Shown here: one piece after another, positions 37,674 to 46,180 of the stretch
Layout of the letters: each line of letters starts with the position of its first letter
Numbering within the stretch: the stretch's first letter is position 1
From: Silicimonas sp.
GTDB taxonomy: Bacteria > Pseudomonadota > Alphaproteobacteria > Rhodobacterales > Rhodobacteraceae
Reading direction: 5' to 3'
Length of the DNA stretch: 62,762 bases
NCBI GenBank assembly: GCA_013002465.1
Contig: JABDJO010000056.1
Span: 1 to 62,762, forward strand
Translations under genes and position numbers: made by a program
Notes under the pieces: generated by a model
What the model saw: the letters and a program-made list of their open reading frames with translations, nothing else
Databases searched by the model: none
Told to the model about the DNA's origin: nothing

Positions 37674-38047
37674 ACGGTGACGCCCGAAGCTGACAAGGCC
37701 ATGAACATGCCCATCAGGGCCATGACGTGGGCCGTCGTCCGCAGATTTTCACCGCCAACGATGTTCATCACCAACAGGGCCAGCCCCAATGGCACCGAGA
37801 AAACCATCACGATCAGGTTCAGAACATAGACCGTCAACCTTGCGGTCAGATCGCCATGTTCCTTTCTGAGACAGGGTTCAAAGACATCCTCCACAGCCGA
37901 ATTGTGCGATAGCGTGATCGAGTCGGCCGAAAAGATATGACTTTTCTCGCGTCGAAGCTTTTCTTCTGGCGGTGCCAGATCCGGCAATAGCTCGCTGCCC
38001 TGTACCGGTGAAATCCGTAGCCCTGCAATCTTGTGGATTCTTGACAT
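37670..38047 (-). CDS. Small protein with C-terminal membrane helices, unknown function
   Basis: 125 residues from the ATG at 38047. The first 75 residues are soluble and charged (LLPDLAPPEEKLRREKSH). Two hydrophobic helices end the protein (LTVYVLNLIVMVFSVPLGLA; AHVMALMGMFMALSASG). I do not recognise a family. Its stop overlaps the cupin gene stop on the other strand, so the two are tightly convergent. A longer in-frame start at 38146 exists but the leader looks non-coding. Confidence 0.5.
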   Translation of the reverse strand: MSRIHKIAGLRISPVQGSELLPDLAPPEEKLRREKSHIFSADSITLSHNSAVEDVFEPCLRKEHGDLTARLTVYVLNLIVMVFSVPLGLALLVMNIVGGENLRTTAHVMALMGMFMALSASGVTV

Positions 38048-38250
38048 TTGACTAACGCCTGCGCGCTCCTCTCTTTGCACGTCCCTCTTGGGTCTGTGCC
38101 CTATGTGGAACAAACCTAGGCCTTGATTGTGGAGAGAATGCGGCAAACTTGTGATCTGCCGACTGCATTTTTAGAAAACTTTTTGCAACTGATCGGATAC
38201 CGGATGAAAGCGCGTATGGACTTCACCTATCGCCCGGGCCGGAATCAGGC

Positions 38251-39357
38251 TTATTTCCAGAATTGCTCTTGAACGACCGCATCACGCGGACCTTCGGGAG
38301 TCTCGACCATCAGTTCGGTTCCAGCTTCCCAATGATCCTTGTCGACCATGGCAATGGAAACGTTGGTCCCAAAATCCGGCGACCATGCCGCAGACGTGAT
38401 CTGGCCGACCTTCTGGTCGCCTTTGATCAGGGGCCAGGCGTTCCGTGGCGGACGGATCGGGTCGCCCGCAATCGAAACGGCGCGAACCTGTCGGCTGGGT
38501 CCTGTCCCGGCCTCGGCTTCCAGCGCGTTTCGCCCGATGAAATCGCTACCTTCGGCGGGTTTGCAGAACCTGCCAAGCCCACATTCGAATGGGCTGTTGT
38601 CCCGGGTCATGTCGTTTCCGTAGCTCAACAATCCGCCTTCGACCCGCTCGATCAGATTGGGACAACCCGGCCGGACATCAAGGTCCTTGCCCGCCGAGAA
38701 CAAGGCGTCCCACAAGGGCATACCGTTCTCTGAACCCTCGACATAGATTTCAAAGCCGCCCTGCTTGGAATAACCAGACCGCGACACGATGAATGATGAG
38801 TTCCCGAATGCCAGACGCTTTTGCCTGAAGAAGCGAATGTCATGTACGACGCTGCCAAAGACCTTTTCCATCAATGCGTCAGACTTGGGGCCCTGAACCG
38901 CCAAGGGGGAAACATCCGGTTCAAACACCCGAACATCAAACCCGGCGCCAACCGCAAGCCCTTTGACCCAAAGCAACAGATCGCTATCGGCAATCGAAAT
39001 CCACCAACGCGTGTCGTCGTGTTTGATCGCAACAGGGTCGTTCAGCATTCCGCCGTTTTCGTCAACAACCGGAATGTAATAGCACTGATCCGACTGCATG
39101 CGCGACAGGTCACGAGGCGTCAGCTTCTGCATCAGTTTCAACGCATCCGGCCCGTTCAATTCAATCTGACGTTCGACGGACACATCCCATACCTGAACAT
39201 GGCTTTTCAGGTGGCGATAGTCTGCCTCGATACTCTCGAATATCGTGGGCAGAAGCATGCGATTGTACACAGTATAGCCTGTGACGCCGGACGCCTCGAC
39301 CCCTGGCGTGAAGGGCGTGTCGCGAAGCCGCCGCGAATGAGAAACCAGGTGCGTCAT
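38251..39357 (-). CDS. dmdA: Dimethylsulfoniopropionate demethylase
   Basis: 368 residues, matching the length of DmdA. It has the GcvT/aminomethyltransferase fold with the opening I associate with DmdA (SHSRRLRDTPFTPGVEASGV, then YTVYNRMLLPTIFESIEADY, and DVSVERQIELNGPDA). It transfers a methyl group from DMSP to tetrahydrofolate, leaving methylmercaptopropionate. GcvT itself lacks this N terminus, which supports the specific call. The ATG directly abuts the TGA of the upstream acyl-CoA ligase gene (TGAATG), so translation is coupled. It is last in a three-gene operon with the ligase and a crotonase. Confidence 0.9.
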   Translation of the reverse strand: MTHLVSHSRRLRDTPFTPGVEASGVTGYTVYNRMLLPTIFESIEADYRHLKSHVQVWDVSVERQIELNGPDALKLMQKLTPRDLSRMQSDQCYYIPVVDENGGMLNDPVAIKHDDTRWWISIADSDLLLWVKGLAVGAGFDVRVFEPDVSPLAVQGPKSDALMEKVFGSVVHDIRFFRQKRLAFGNSSFIVSRSGYSKQGGFEIYVEGSENGMPLWDALFSAGKDLDVRPGCPNLIERVEGGLLSYGNDMTRDNSPFECGLGRFCKPAEGSDFIGRNALEAEAGTGPSRQVRAVSIAGDPIRPPRNAWPLIKGDQKVGQITSAAWSPDFGTNVSIAMVDKDHWEAGTELMVETPEGPRDAVVQEQFWK

Positions 39358-40977
39358 TCAAGCGCCCATGGACTTGGCGATTTCCCGAAGCTGAAACTTC
39401 TGGATTTTGCCGGTAGAGGTTTTGGGCAAGTCAGCGAACACAACGGCCTTCGGGGTCTTGAACCCGGCAAGGTGCTCTCGGCAGAACTGAATGATCTCTT
39501 CCGCCGTAGCGTCTATTCCCGAACGAAGCTCGACAAAGGCACACGGGACTTCGCCCCACTTCGGATCCGGCTTTGCAACAACAGCCGCGGACTGCACAGC
39601 GGGGTGACGGAAAAGGACGGCTTCGACTTCGACAGACGAGATGTTTTCGCCACCCGAGATGATCACGTCTTTCAGCCGGTCGCGGATTTGGATGTTTCCA
39701 TCGGGGTGGACAACCGCGCCGTCACCCGACCAGAACCAGCCGTCCAGAAAAGCCTGATCGGTCGCTTCCTCATTCTTGTAGTAACCTTTCATGACCGTAT
39801 TGCCACGCACCACGATTTCGCCCTGCGTGACGCCATCCCATTCAACGGGTCGCCCGGACTTGCTGTCCAGAACCGAAACCGACTCGACCATCGGCATAGC
39901 CACCCCTTGCCGCGCCTGCATTTCGGCCTGCTCGCTTGCTGGCAGATCGTCCCAGGTGTTCTGCCAAACGCATTCGGTGATGTGGCCATAAGTTTCGGTC
40001 AGGCCATAGACGTGCATTACATTCAGCCCCATGGCTTTTGTCTTTTCCAGAACAGAGGGGGGAGGTGGGGCGCCAGCGGTCAAGACCTGAATGGGCGGAT
40101 CAAACTTTTCGACCGCTTCGGCTTCGGCAAGCATCTGCAGTATGATCGGCGCGGCCCCGAAATGGGTCACACCGTGGGTCTGGATGGCATCAATTATGCG
40201 GTCGACCGCCGGTGTTCGGGTGAACACCATCGTACCGCCTAGCATTGCCATGGCCCAGGGATGCCCCCATCCGTTGCAATGAAACATGGGCACCACGGAC
40301 AGATAGATCGGATAGTATGGAACCTGCCAGCCCGCCACGGTTCCCAGTGCCATGAGATAGGCGCCGCGATGGTGATACACGACCCCCTTGGGGCGCCCGG
40401 AGGTTCCCGATGTGTAGTTCAGGGCGATTGCATCCCATTCGTCATCTGGCAGTCCGAGCGTGGCTTCCCCGGAAGTTTCCGTTACCAGGTGTTCGTAATC
40501 CCGCCCGCCCAGAGTTTCGGTCGATGGCGCATTGGGATCGTTGATCTCGAACACCGGGAGCGTGCGGCCCAGCACCTCAAAGGCTGCTGACAGCACTGAG
40601 ATCAATTCGCGATCGACGATCACTGCTTTGGTGTCTGCGTGATCAAGGATATAGGCGATGGTCTCGGATTCCAGGCGCGTATTCAGTGCATTCAAGACCC
40701 CGCCGGTCAGTGGCAAGGCAAAATGCAGCTCGAACAGTTGCGGGGTATTCGGGCAAAGCACCGAAACGGTGTCGCCCTTGCCAATTCCCGCCGCGGTCAG
40801 CCCGGCCGCCAAAGCGCGAATCCGCGTCGAAAGCTCGGACCAACTGTACCGCAAGTCGCCATAGATCACGGCCGGGCGCGACCCGTGCAAGCTTTCGGCG
40901 CTGTTTAGAAACGAAATCGGCGACAGGGGAACATAGTTCGCCGCGGTCTTCGAAATATTCGCGTAGTTCTCTTGCAT
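39358..40977 (-). CDS. Acyl-CoA ligase, candidate methylmercaptopropionate-CoA ligase
   Basis: 539 residues from the ATG at 40977 (TTGGAG upstream). AMP-forming synthetase motifs are clear: LNYTSGTSGRPKGVVYHHRG, VPMFHCNGW, YGLTETYG, and DRLKDVIISGGENISS, ending with the catalytic Lys region LPKTSTGKIQKFQLRE. It belongs to the branch of medium-chain acyl-CoA synthetases that also contains candidate DmdB enzymes. Immediate linkage to dmdA makes the DmdB role (activating 3-methylmercaptopropionate) a strong inference, but other short or aromatic acids remain possible given the aromatic genes next door. Confidence 0.75.
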   Translation of the reverse strand: MQENYANISKTAANYVPLSPISFLNSAESLHGSRPAVIYGDLRYSWSELSTRIRALAAGLTAAGIGKGDTVSVLCPNTPQLFELHFALPLTGGVLNALNTRLESETIAYILDHADTKAVIVDRELISVLSAAFEVLGRTLPVFEINDPNAPSTETLGGRDYEHLVTETSGEATLGLPDDEWDAIALNYTSGTSGRPKGVVYHHRGAYLMALGTVAGWQVPYYPIYLSVVPMFHCNGWGHPWAMAMLGGTMVFTRTPAVDRIIDAIQTHGVTHFGAAPIILQMLAEAEAVEKFDPPIQVLTAGAPPPPSVLEKTKAMGLNVMHVYGLTETYGHITECVWQNTWDDLPASEQAEMQARQGVAMPMVESVSVLDSKSGRPVEWDGVTQGEIVVRGNTVMKGYYKNEEATDQAFLDGWFWSGDGAVVHPDGNIQIRDRLKDVIISGGENISSVEVEAVLFRHPAVQSAAVVAKPDPKWGEVPCAFVELRSGIDATAEEIIQFCREHLAGFKTPKAVVFADLPKTSTGKIQKFQLREIAKSMGA

Positions 40978-41048
40978 GGCCGTATCTCCAAGTTCGATCG
41001 TCTTCACCAAAGGAGTCAGAGGCGAATCCGCCTATCCGCTGATGCAGT

Positions 41049-41855
41049 CTAACTGTTGGGGCGCACCCGCGCTGCAGTCTTGTTGGCAAACGCCTCCAGC
41101 CTTTCACGTGCTGCGGGCTGCGTGTTCACGACGCCAGCGACAACCGCTTCAGCATAGGCGGCATCCATCCCCGACATGTTGTTCAAATGGCTGATGGCCG
41201 AGCAAATAGCATAGTTTGTCAACTGCAGGTTCGCTGCAATCTTGTCGGCCAATTCAACCGCCATATCGAAGCTTGACCCTTCGGCCATGTATTGTGCCAG
41301 CCCCAGGTCGACGGCCTCTTGCCCCTGATAAACCCGACCCGTCAGGATCATGTCGATCATCCGGTACTTTCCGATCATGTCGGAAACACGGATTGTGGCC
41401 CCTCCGCCAGTAAAGATACCGCGCTGCCCTTCGGGAAGGGCAAAATACGTGGATTGATCAATCACGCGAATATGGGCCGCACTTGCAAGCTCAAGCCCGC
41501 CCCCGACAACCGCTCCGTTCAACGCCGCGATGATCGGGACGCCGCCGTATTCCATTTTGTTGAAGGCTTCGTGCCAGCGCAAACAGACGTGCATGAATTC
41601 ATCGGGGCTCCGGTCTTCTTTCCAGTGCTCGACCAGATCAAGACCAGCGCAGAAATGATCGCCCTTCCCAGCCAAAACCACCGCTCTGACGTCATTTTGG
41701 TGGGCCGTGCTGAAGAATGTGACAAGTTCTTCGATTGTGGCGACGTCAAGCGCGTTGCGCTTTTCTGGGCGATCCAGTTTGACAATGTGGACGCCGTTGT
41801 CGCGCGCCTCGATGTCAAGGTTTTCGTATGATTGCGGACTGCTTGCTTTGGACAT
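41049..41855 (-). CDS. Crotonase-family enoyl-CoA hydratase, candidate methylthioacryloyl-CoA hydratase
   Basis: 268 residues from the ATG at 41855; an ATG at 41891 would add 12 residues. Crotonase features include [18 protein letters not shown], the oxyanion-hole segments [11 protein letters not shown] and [20 protein letters not shown], and the glutamate in [11 protein letters not shown]. It is the first gene of the operon ending in dmdA. In the demethylation pathway the hydratase is DmdD, which acts on methylthioacryloyl-CoA and releases methanethiol; a hydratase in this spot fits that step. Assignment to DmdD by sequence alone is not secure. No DmdC-type acyl-CoA dehydrogenase is in the window. 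Confidence 0.72.
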   Translation of the reverse strand: MSKASSPQSYENLDIEARDNGVHIVKLDRPEKRNALDVATIEELVTFFSTAHQNDVRAVVLAGKGDHFCAGLDLVEHWKEDRSPDEFMHVCLRWHEAFNKMEYGGVPIIAALNGAVVGGGLELASAAHIRVIDQSTYFALPEGQRGIFTGGGATIRVSDMIGKYRMIDMILTGRVYQGQEAVDLGLAQYMAEGSSFDMAVELADKIAANLQLTNYAICSAISHLNNMSGMDAAYAEAVVAGVVNTQPAARERLEAFANKTAARVRPNS

Positions 41856-42116
41856 CGTTCGGGCCTTTGCGTTTCGGGCAGGCACACTCATGTGCCATCA
41901 TTTCTTCGGCGTTCAGAGATTGAATCGGGCGTCTTTCATGCACGAGCAGCCAGTCTAACAGATGCTCGATATTGAACATGATGTCGCGAATGGGGCCCCT
42001 ATGTGTCATGCGCGTCGCTTCGGTGAATTGTCTCTTTTCGCCATATATACATTGCTATGCAGCAGAAATAGGTCCATTCTGGACAATATCCTTTCATTAA
42101 GTGACATAAAGCAAGC

Positions 42117-43154
42117 ATGAGCCAAACACGGGAGCTTTCCGATCCCCCTTATCTGGCCACGGTTTCGACCCCGCTTATCGAGGATTGGATTGATGCGTTG
42201 CGCAAGTGTTGCAGCGAGGACCAATTGTCGTCGGTTCTTAGGCGCTCGGGAATGGATGTGTTTGAAAACCAAACGGCGCATCGCGTCTCGTTGGATCAGA
42301 TTGTGCGATTGTACCAGATAGCGGCCATCGAGACCGGCGACGAGATGATGGGGCTTTGGAGCCGCCCCATTCGAGCAAGGGCCTTGCAGCACCTTCTGAC
42401 AACAGTTCGCGAGGCAACCACCCTATCCTCTGCGCTCTATCGGTTCTCGACATTCTGGAATTTGCTGCTGGACGATTATCGCCTTGTCGTCGCAAGTAAG
42501 GACAACATGGTCACGCTGCAATTGATACCGCAGGAAGATCAAGAATATCAGCGCTTTGGACACATGCTTTTGCTAAAGCTCGCGCATGGGCTGCTTTCCT
42601 GGCTTGCCGGGTACGAACTGCGCGTTCTGGACGTGCAATTTGCATTCGATCGCCCTGAGTTTGCCGAAGACTATTCCGTCATCTTCCCGGCCCCGGTGGG
42701 ATTTGCAGCGCCAATGACGTCAATATCGTTTCAAACCACAAAGCTGGATCCGACGAACAAACCAGGCGCGGCGGAACTCAAAAGGTTTCTTGATCGTGCG
42801 CCGCGCGACTGGATCTTCACGCGCTTTCGCGAACACACACAATCTCTCAGGGTGCGCGAATTTCTCTATCGAATGAACTGGGAAGAATGTCACCTTAGGG
42901 ACGCGGCGCAGGCGATGAAAGTAACGCCCAGAACCTTGATAAGGCGTTTGGATGCCGAAGGAACCTCGTTTCAAGCCATCAAGGATGGTTTGCGCCGCGA
43001 TCTGGCCATTCGTGATTTGCAGGCCGGGTCAAAAAGTATCGAAGAGGTTTCTCAGGACATCGGTTTTTCCTCGGCAGCCAATTTCCACCGGGCGTTTCGC
43101 CGATGGACGGGGGCCACGCCCAGTTCTTATAGAAAGCCCAGGTTGCAAATCTGA
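42117..43154 (+). CDS. AraC-family transcriptional regulator
   Basis: 345 residues. The N-terminal two thirds are an arabinose-binding-type domain (residues 50-230, with RHLLTTVREATTLSSALYRF-like sequence). The C-terminal AraC double helix-turn-helix is clear: LRDAAQAMKVTPRTLIRRLD then SIEEVSQDIGFSSAANFHRAFRRWTG. It lies between two divergent operons: the crotonase-ligase-dmdA operon on the minus strand and the MBL/FAD/hmgA genes on the plus strand, so it could control either or both. Confidence 0.88.
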   Translation: MSQTRELSDPPYLATVSTPLIEDWIDALRKCCSEDQLSSVLRRSGMDVFENQTAHRVSLDQIVRLYQIAAIETGDEMMGLWSRPIRARALQHLLTTVREATTLSSALYRFSTFWNLLLDDYRLVVASKDNMVTLQLIPQEDQEYQRFGHMLLLKLAHGLLSWLAGYELRVLDVQFAFDRPEFAEDYSVIFPAPVGFAAPMTSISFQTTKLDPTNKPGAAELKRFLDRAPRDWIFTRFREHTQSLRVREFLYRMNWEECHLRDAAQAMKVTPRTLIRRLDAEGTSFQAIKDGLRRDLAIRDLQAGSKSIEEVSQDIGFSSAANFHRAFRRWTGATPSSYRKPRLQI

Positions 43155-43235
43155 TTGCCGATCTGCACTACTGGAATTCGTCGCATTTGCAGCAATTCGC
43201 CAAGTTATCGTTGCAGGACAATACGGGAGGGCGTG

Positions 43236-44186
43236 ATGGCCAAAGGATTCGCATCGCAGGGTGACCTTGCCGAGAAGACGATCAGTTTCACAGAAATCGG
43301 CAAAGGGCTTTTTGCATTCACTGCCGAGGGAGACCCCAACTCTGGAGTGATCATCGGCGACGACTCGGTGATGATTATCGAGGCGCAGGCGACTCCGCGC
43401 CTTGCGAACAAGGTCATCGAAAAGGTGCGCGAGGTGACCGACAAGCCGATCAGCCATGTGGTGCTGACCCACTACCACGCCGTACGCGTTTTGGGTGCCT
43501 CGGCCTTTGGCGCCGATCAGATCATCATGTCCGACAAGGCCCGCGCGATGGTCGTAGAGCGTGGGCAGGAAGACTGGGACAGCGAGTTCCAGCGCTTTCC
43601 CCGGCTTTTCGAAGGCCACGAAAGCATACCGGGGCTGACATGGCCCACCACGACCTTCAGCGACGCTATGACAGTCTATCTTGGCAACCGGAAGGTTGAG
43701 ATCAAGCAGATTGGCCGCGCCCATACCGCAGGCGACAGCGTGATATGGGTGCCGGATGCCCAGACCATGTTTACCGGCGATATCGTAGAATATCATTCGG
43801 CCTGCTATTGCGGCGACGGGCATTTCGAGGATTGGGGCGGCACCCTTGATGCCGTGAAGGCCTATGATCCCCAATCCATTGCGCCGGGCCGCGGCGATGC
43901 GCTTGTCGGCCGCGAGATGGTTGATGCCGCACTCGCCGCGACACGGGATTTCGTGGACAGCACATACCGCCCAGCGAAACAGGTCGCTGCCCGGGGCGGC
44001 AGCCTGAAGGATGCCTGGGACGCGGTTCGCGACGCCTGCGATTCAAAATTCAAGGACTATGCGATCTATGAGCATTGCCTGCCGTTCAACGTGGCCCGTG
44101 CTTATGACGAGGCTCGCGGGATCGACACACCGCGTATCTGGACTGCCGCGCGCGATCTGGAAATGTGGGAGCAATTGCAAGGCTGA
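43236..44186 (+). CDS. MBL-fold hydrolase of aromatic-catabolism clusters, altered metal motif
   Basis: 316 residues from the ATG at 43236 (GGGAGG upstream). It is a metallo-beta-lactamase fold, but the usual HxHxDH motif reads THYHAVRVLG: the first two histidines remain, the Asp and the next His are replaced by Val and Arg. Other ligands persist (GRAHTAGDSV and FTGDIVEYH). I recall the same HYHAVR pattern in relatives encoded with FAD monooxygenases and DUF2783 proteins, so the change is probably a family trait, perhaps with one metal. It lies 81 bp after the AraC gene and just before the monooxygenase. The substrate is unknown. Confidence 0.75.
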   Translation: MAKGFASQGDLAEKTISFTEIGKGLFAFTAEGDPNSGVIIGDDSVMIIEAQATPRLANKVIEKVREVTDKPISHVVLTHYHAVRVLGASAFGADQIIMSDKARAMVVERGQEDWDSEFQRFPRLFEGHESIPGLTWPTTTFSDAMTVYLGNRKVEIKQIGRAHTAGDSVIWVPDAQTMFTGDIVEYHSACYCGDGHFEDWGGTLDAVKAYDPQSIAPGRGDALVGREMVDAALAATRDFVDSTYRPAKQVAARGGSLKDAWDAVRDACDSKFKDYAIYEHCLPFNVARAYDEARGIDTPRIWTAARDLEMWEQLQG

Positions 44187-44207
44187 TTTCACTGCGAAAA
44201 TCGAGAT

Positions 44208-45833
44208 TTGATCGTGCTGCAAGACCGATATCAACTGGCCCACAAGGTCTATCCCTACGAAAGATCTCCGGATCAGGACAGGGACAGCGCCGTAAGGCAT
44301 CCGGTTGTCATTGTGGGTGGCGGACCAATTGGTGTTGCGCTGGCGCTTGATCTTGGCCAGCAAAACATCCCGGTTCTGGTGCTTGACGATCATGAGGGCA
44401 TTGGGTTGGGAAGCCGGGCCATCTGTTTCGCCAAGCGTTGTCTGGAAATTGCCGATCGCTACGGATGTGGCGAGCCAATGCTGGAAAAGGGTGTCGTGTG
44501 GAACCTTGGCAAGGTCTTCCACAAGGACGCAAAAGTGTTCGAGTTCAATCTGCTGCCGGAATCCGGCCACCAGTTCCCTGCCTTCATCAATCTGCAGCAG
44601 CCCTATTTCGAACTATGTCTGGTCGAGCGCCTGCGAGCCCTGCAGGCCGAGGGCGCTCCGATTGAGATTCGTGGCAAGAACAGCGTGGAAGCAGTTGATG
44701 TGCGCAATGACCATGCGGCACTTGACGTCATGACGCCCGACGGACCTTACAAGATCGAGGCAGATTGGCTGGTTGCATGCGACGGGGCCAATTCGCCGTT
44801 GCGCGACATGCTGGGGCTGGGTTTCACGGGCAAGGTCTTTCAGGACAGTTTTCTGATCGCCGACATCAGGATGAAGGGCGATGCGGAGTTTCCGACCGAA
44901 CGCTGGTTCTGGTTCGAACCTTCGCACGGCGAAGGCGCATCCACACTTCTTCACAAGCAACCTGACGATATCTGGCGCGTCGACTTTCAGATCGGTTGGG
45001 ACGTAGACCGGACTGAGGAACTGAAAGAAGCGAACGTTCGCCGCAGGCTTGACGCGTTTCTGGGTGGCGCGTCGTATGAACTGGTCTGGTCGTCGATCTA
45101 TACGTTTCAATGCAAGCGCATGGATAGCTTCCGCCACGATCGAATCCTGTTTGCCGGGGACGCGGCGCATCAGGTTTCGCCATTCGGAGCACGGGGTGCC
45201 AACTCTGGCATGCAGGACGTCGACAATCTTGGATGGAAACTGGGGCTGGTGATCCAGGGCCTGGCCCCAGAAGTTCTGCTTGACACATATTCCGAGGAAC
45301 GCGTCTACGGTGCCGACGAAAACATCCTGAACTCGACACGCTCGACCGATTTCATCACTCCGAAAACCGAGATCAGCAAGATCTTTCGCGATGCTGTTCT
45401 GACCCTGGCCAGAAAAGCAAAATTCGCGCGGCCGCTGGTAAATTCGGGGCGGTTATCGATACCTTGTATTTATGATGATGGCCCGCTGAACGGACCCGAC
45501 GCACTGGAAGGCGGCCCTGCCGTAACCCGTGTCGGCGCACCGATGGTGGACGCGCCCGTCGATGGTGCTTGGCTGCTTGGGCAATTTGGCGGCGGGTTCT
45601 GTCTGCTGACCATAAACACAGAAGCGCCCGAGATCCTTGATTTCGGCGGCATCCCGGTATCTTGCGTTTCTGTTTCAGCCCACGATAATCCCGAGCTTGG
45701 CGAAAGGTATCTGGGCGCGGCCAAGACGGCGGTTTACCTGATCCGGCCCGACCAACATGTTGCCGCCCGTTGGGACAGCTTCGATGAAACAGAGGTGCGT
45801 AAGGCGCTGCACACCGCAATCGGGCGCACCTGA
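44208..45833 (+). CDS. FAD-dependent aromatic monooxygenase
   Basis: About 541 residues; the TTG at 44208 or GTG at 44214 could be the start. Flavoprotein hydroxylase motifs are present: VVIVGGGPIGVALALDLGQ for FAD, the DG motif in ACDGANSPLRDMLG, and the GD motif in DRILFAGDAAHQVSPFGARG. A C-terminal thioredoxin-like domain of the phenol hydroxylase type follows. These enzymes add a hydroxyl group to phenolic rings. With hmgA two genes downstream, a likely reaction is hydroxylation of a hydroxyphenylacetate to homogentisate, but this is inferred only from position. Confidence 0.8.
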   Translation: MIVLQDRYQLAHKVYPYERSPDQDRDSAVRHPVVIVGGGPIGVALALDLGQQNIPVLVLDDHEGIGLGSRAICFAKRCLEIADRYGCGEPMLEKGVVWNLGKVFHKDAKVFEFNLLPESGHQFPAFINLQQPYFELCLVERLRALQAEGAPIEIRGKNSVEAVDVRNDHAALDVMTPDGPYKIEADWLVACDGANSPLRDMLGLGFTGKVFQDSFLIADIRMKGDAEFPTERWFWFEPSHGEGASTLLHKQPDDIWRVDFQIGWDVDRTEELKEANVRRRLDAFLGGASYELVWSSIYTFQCKRMDSFRHDRILFAGDAAHQVSPFGARGANSGMQDVDNLGWKLGLVIQGLAPEVLLDTYSEERVYGADENILNSTRSTDFITPKTEISKIFRDAVLTLARKAKFARPLVNSGRLSIPCIYDDGPLNGPDALEGGPAVTRVGAPMVDAPVDGAWLLGQFGGGFCLLTINTEAPEILDFGGIPVSCVSVSAHDNPELGERYLGAAKTAVYLIRPDQHVAARWDSFDETEVRKALHTAIGRT

Positions 45834-45844
45834 GGTACAAAACC

Positions 45845-46036
45845 ATGAACACGCTGAACACAGACGCCAATATTGCCAAACCGGACGACTTCTATGCCAG
45901 GCTGCTGGCCCTTCATGAGGGAAAGTCAAAATCGGAAAGCGATGCGATCAACGCACGATTGGTGTTGATCCTGTGCAATCATATTGGTGATTCCGAAGTG
46001 CTTGAACAGGCGTTTGAACTGGCTTGTGAGAACTGA
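45845..46036 (+). CDS. DUF2783 small protein
   Basis: 63 residues, starting 11 bases after the monooxygenase stop. The pattern PDDFYARLLALHEGKSKSES and LVLILCNHIGD is that of DUF2783, a family I know mainly as the companion of FAD monooxygenases of this type. It is helical and probably a subunit or partner of the monooxygenase. No catalytic motif is visible. Confidence 0.78.
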   Translation: MNTLNTDANIAKPDDFYARLLALHEGKSKSESDAINARLVLILCNHIGDSEVLEQAFELACEN

Positions 46037-46180
46037 CCCCATTGCTCTTGCCCGAAGGCGCGATCATTAGGTTTAGGAGATTTCACATCGCGTCGCATTG
46101 CTGCAAAGATGCGTTAGAGCTTGGGCGATAACGTTCGACTGACCGACCAAAGCCGGTCATTGCCAGAATTGGAGACGCAA

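Noticed and set aside
38821-40242. 473-codon open frame opposite dmdA and the acyl-CoA ligase
   Set aside because: The minus strand carries two clear genes across this span; the plus-strand translation has no recognisable domain.
41815-42009. 64-codon minus-strand frame upstream of the crotonase
   Set aside because: Overlaps the crotonase start in another frame and the regulator-side promoter region; no motif.
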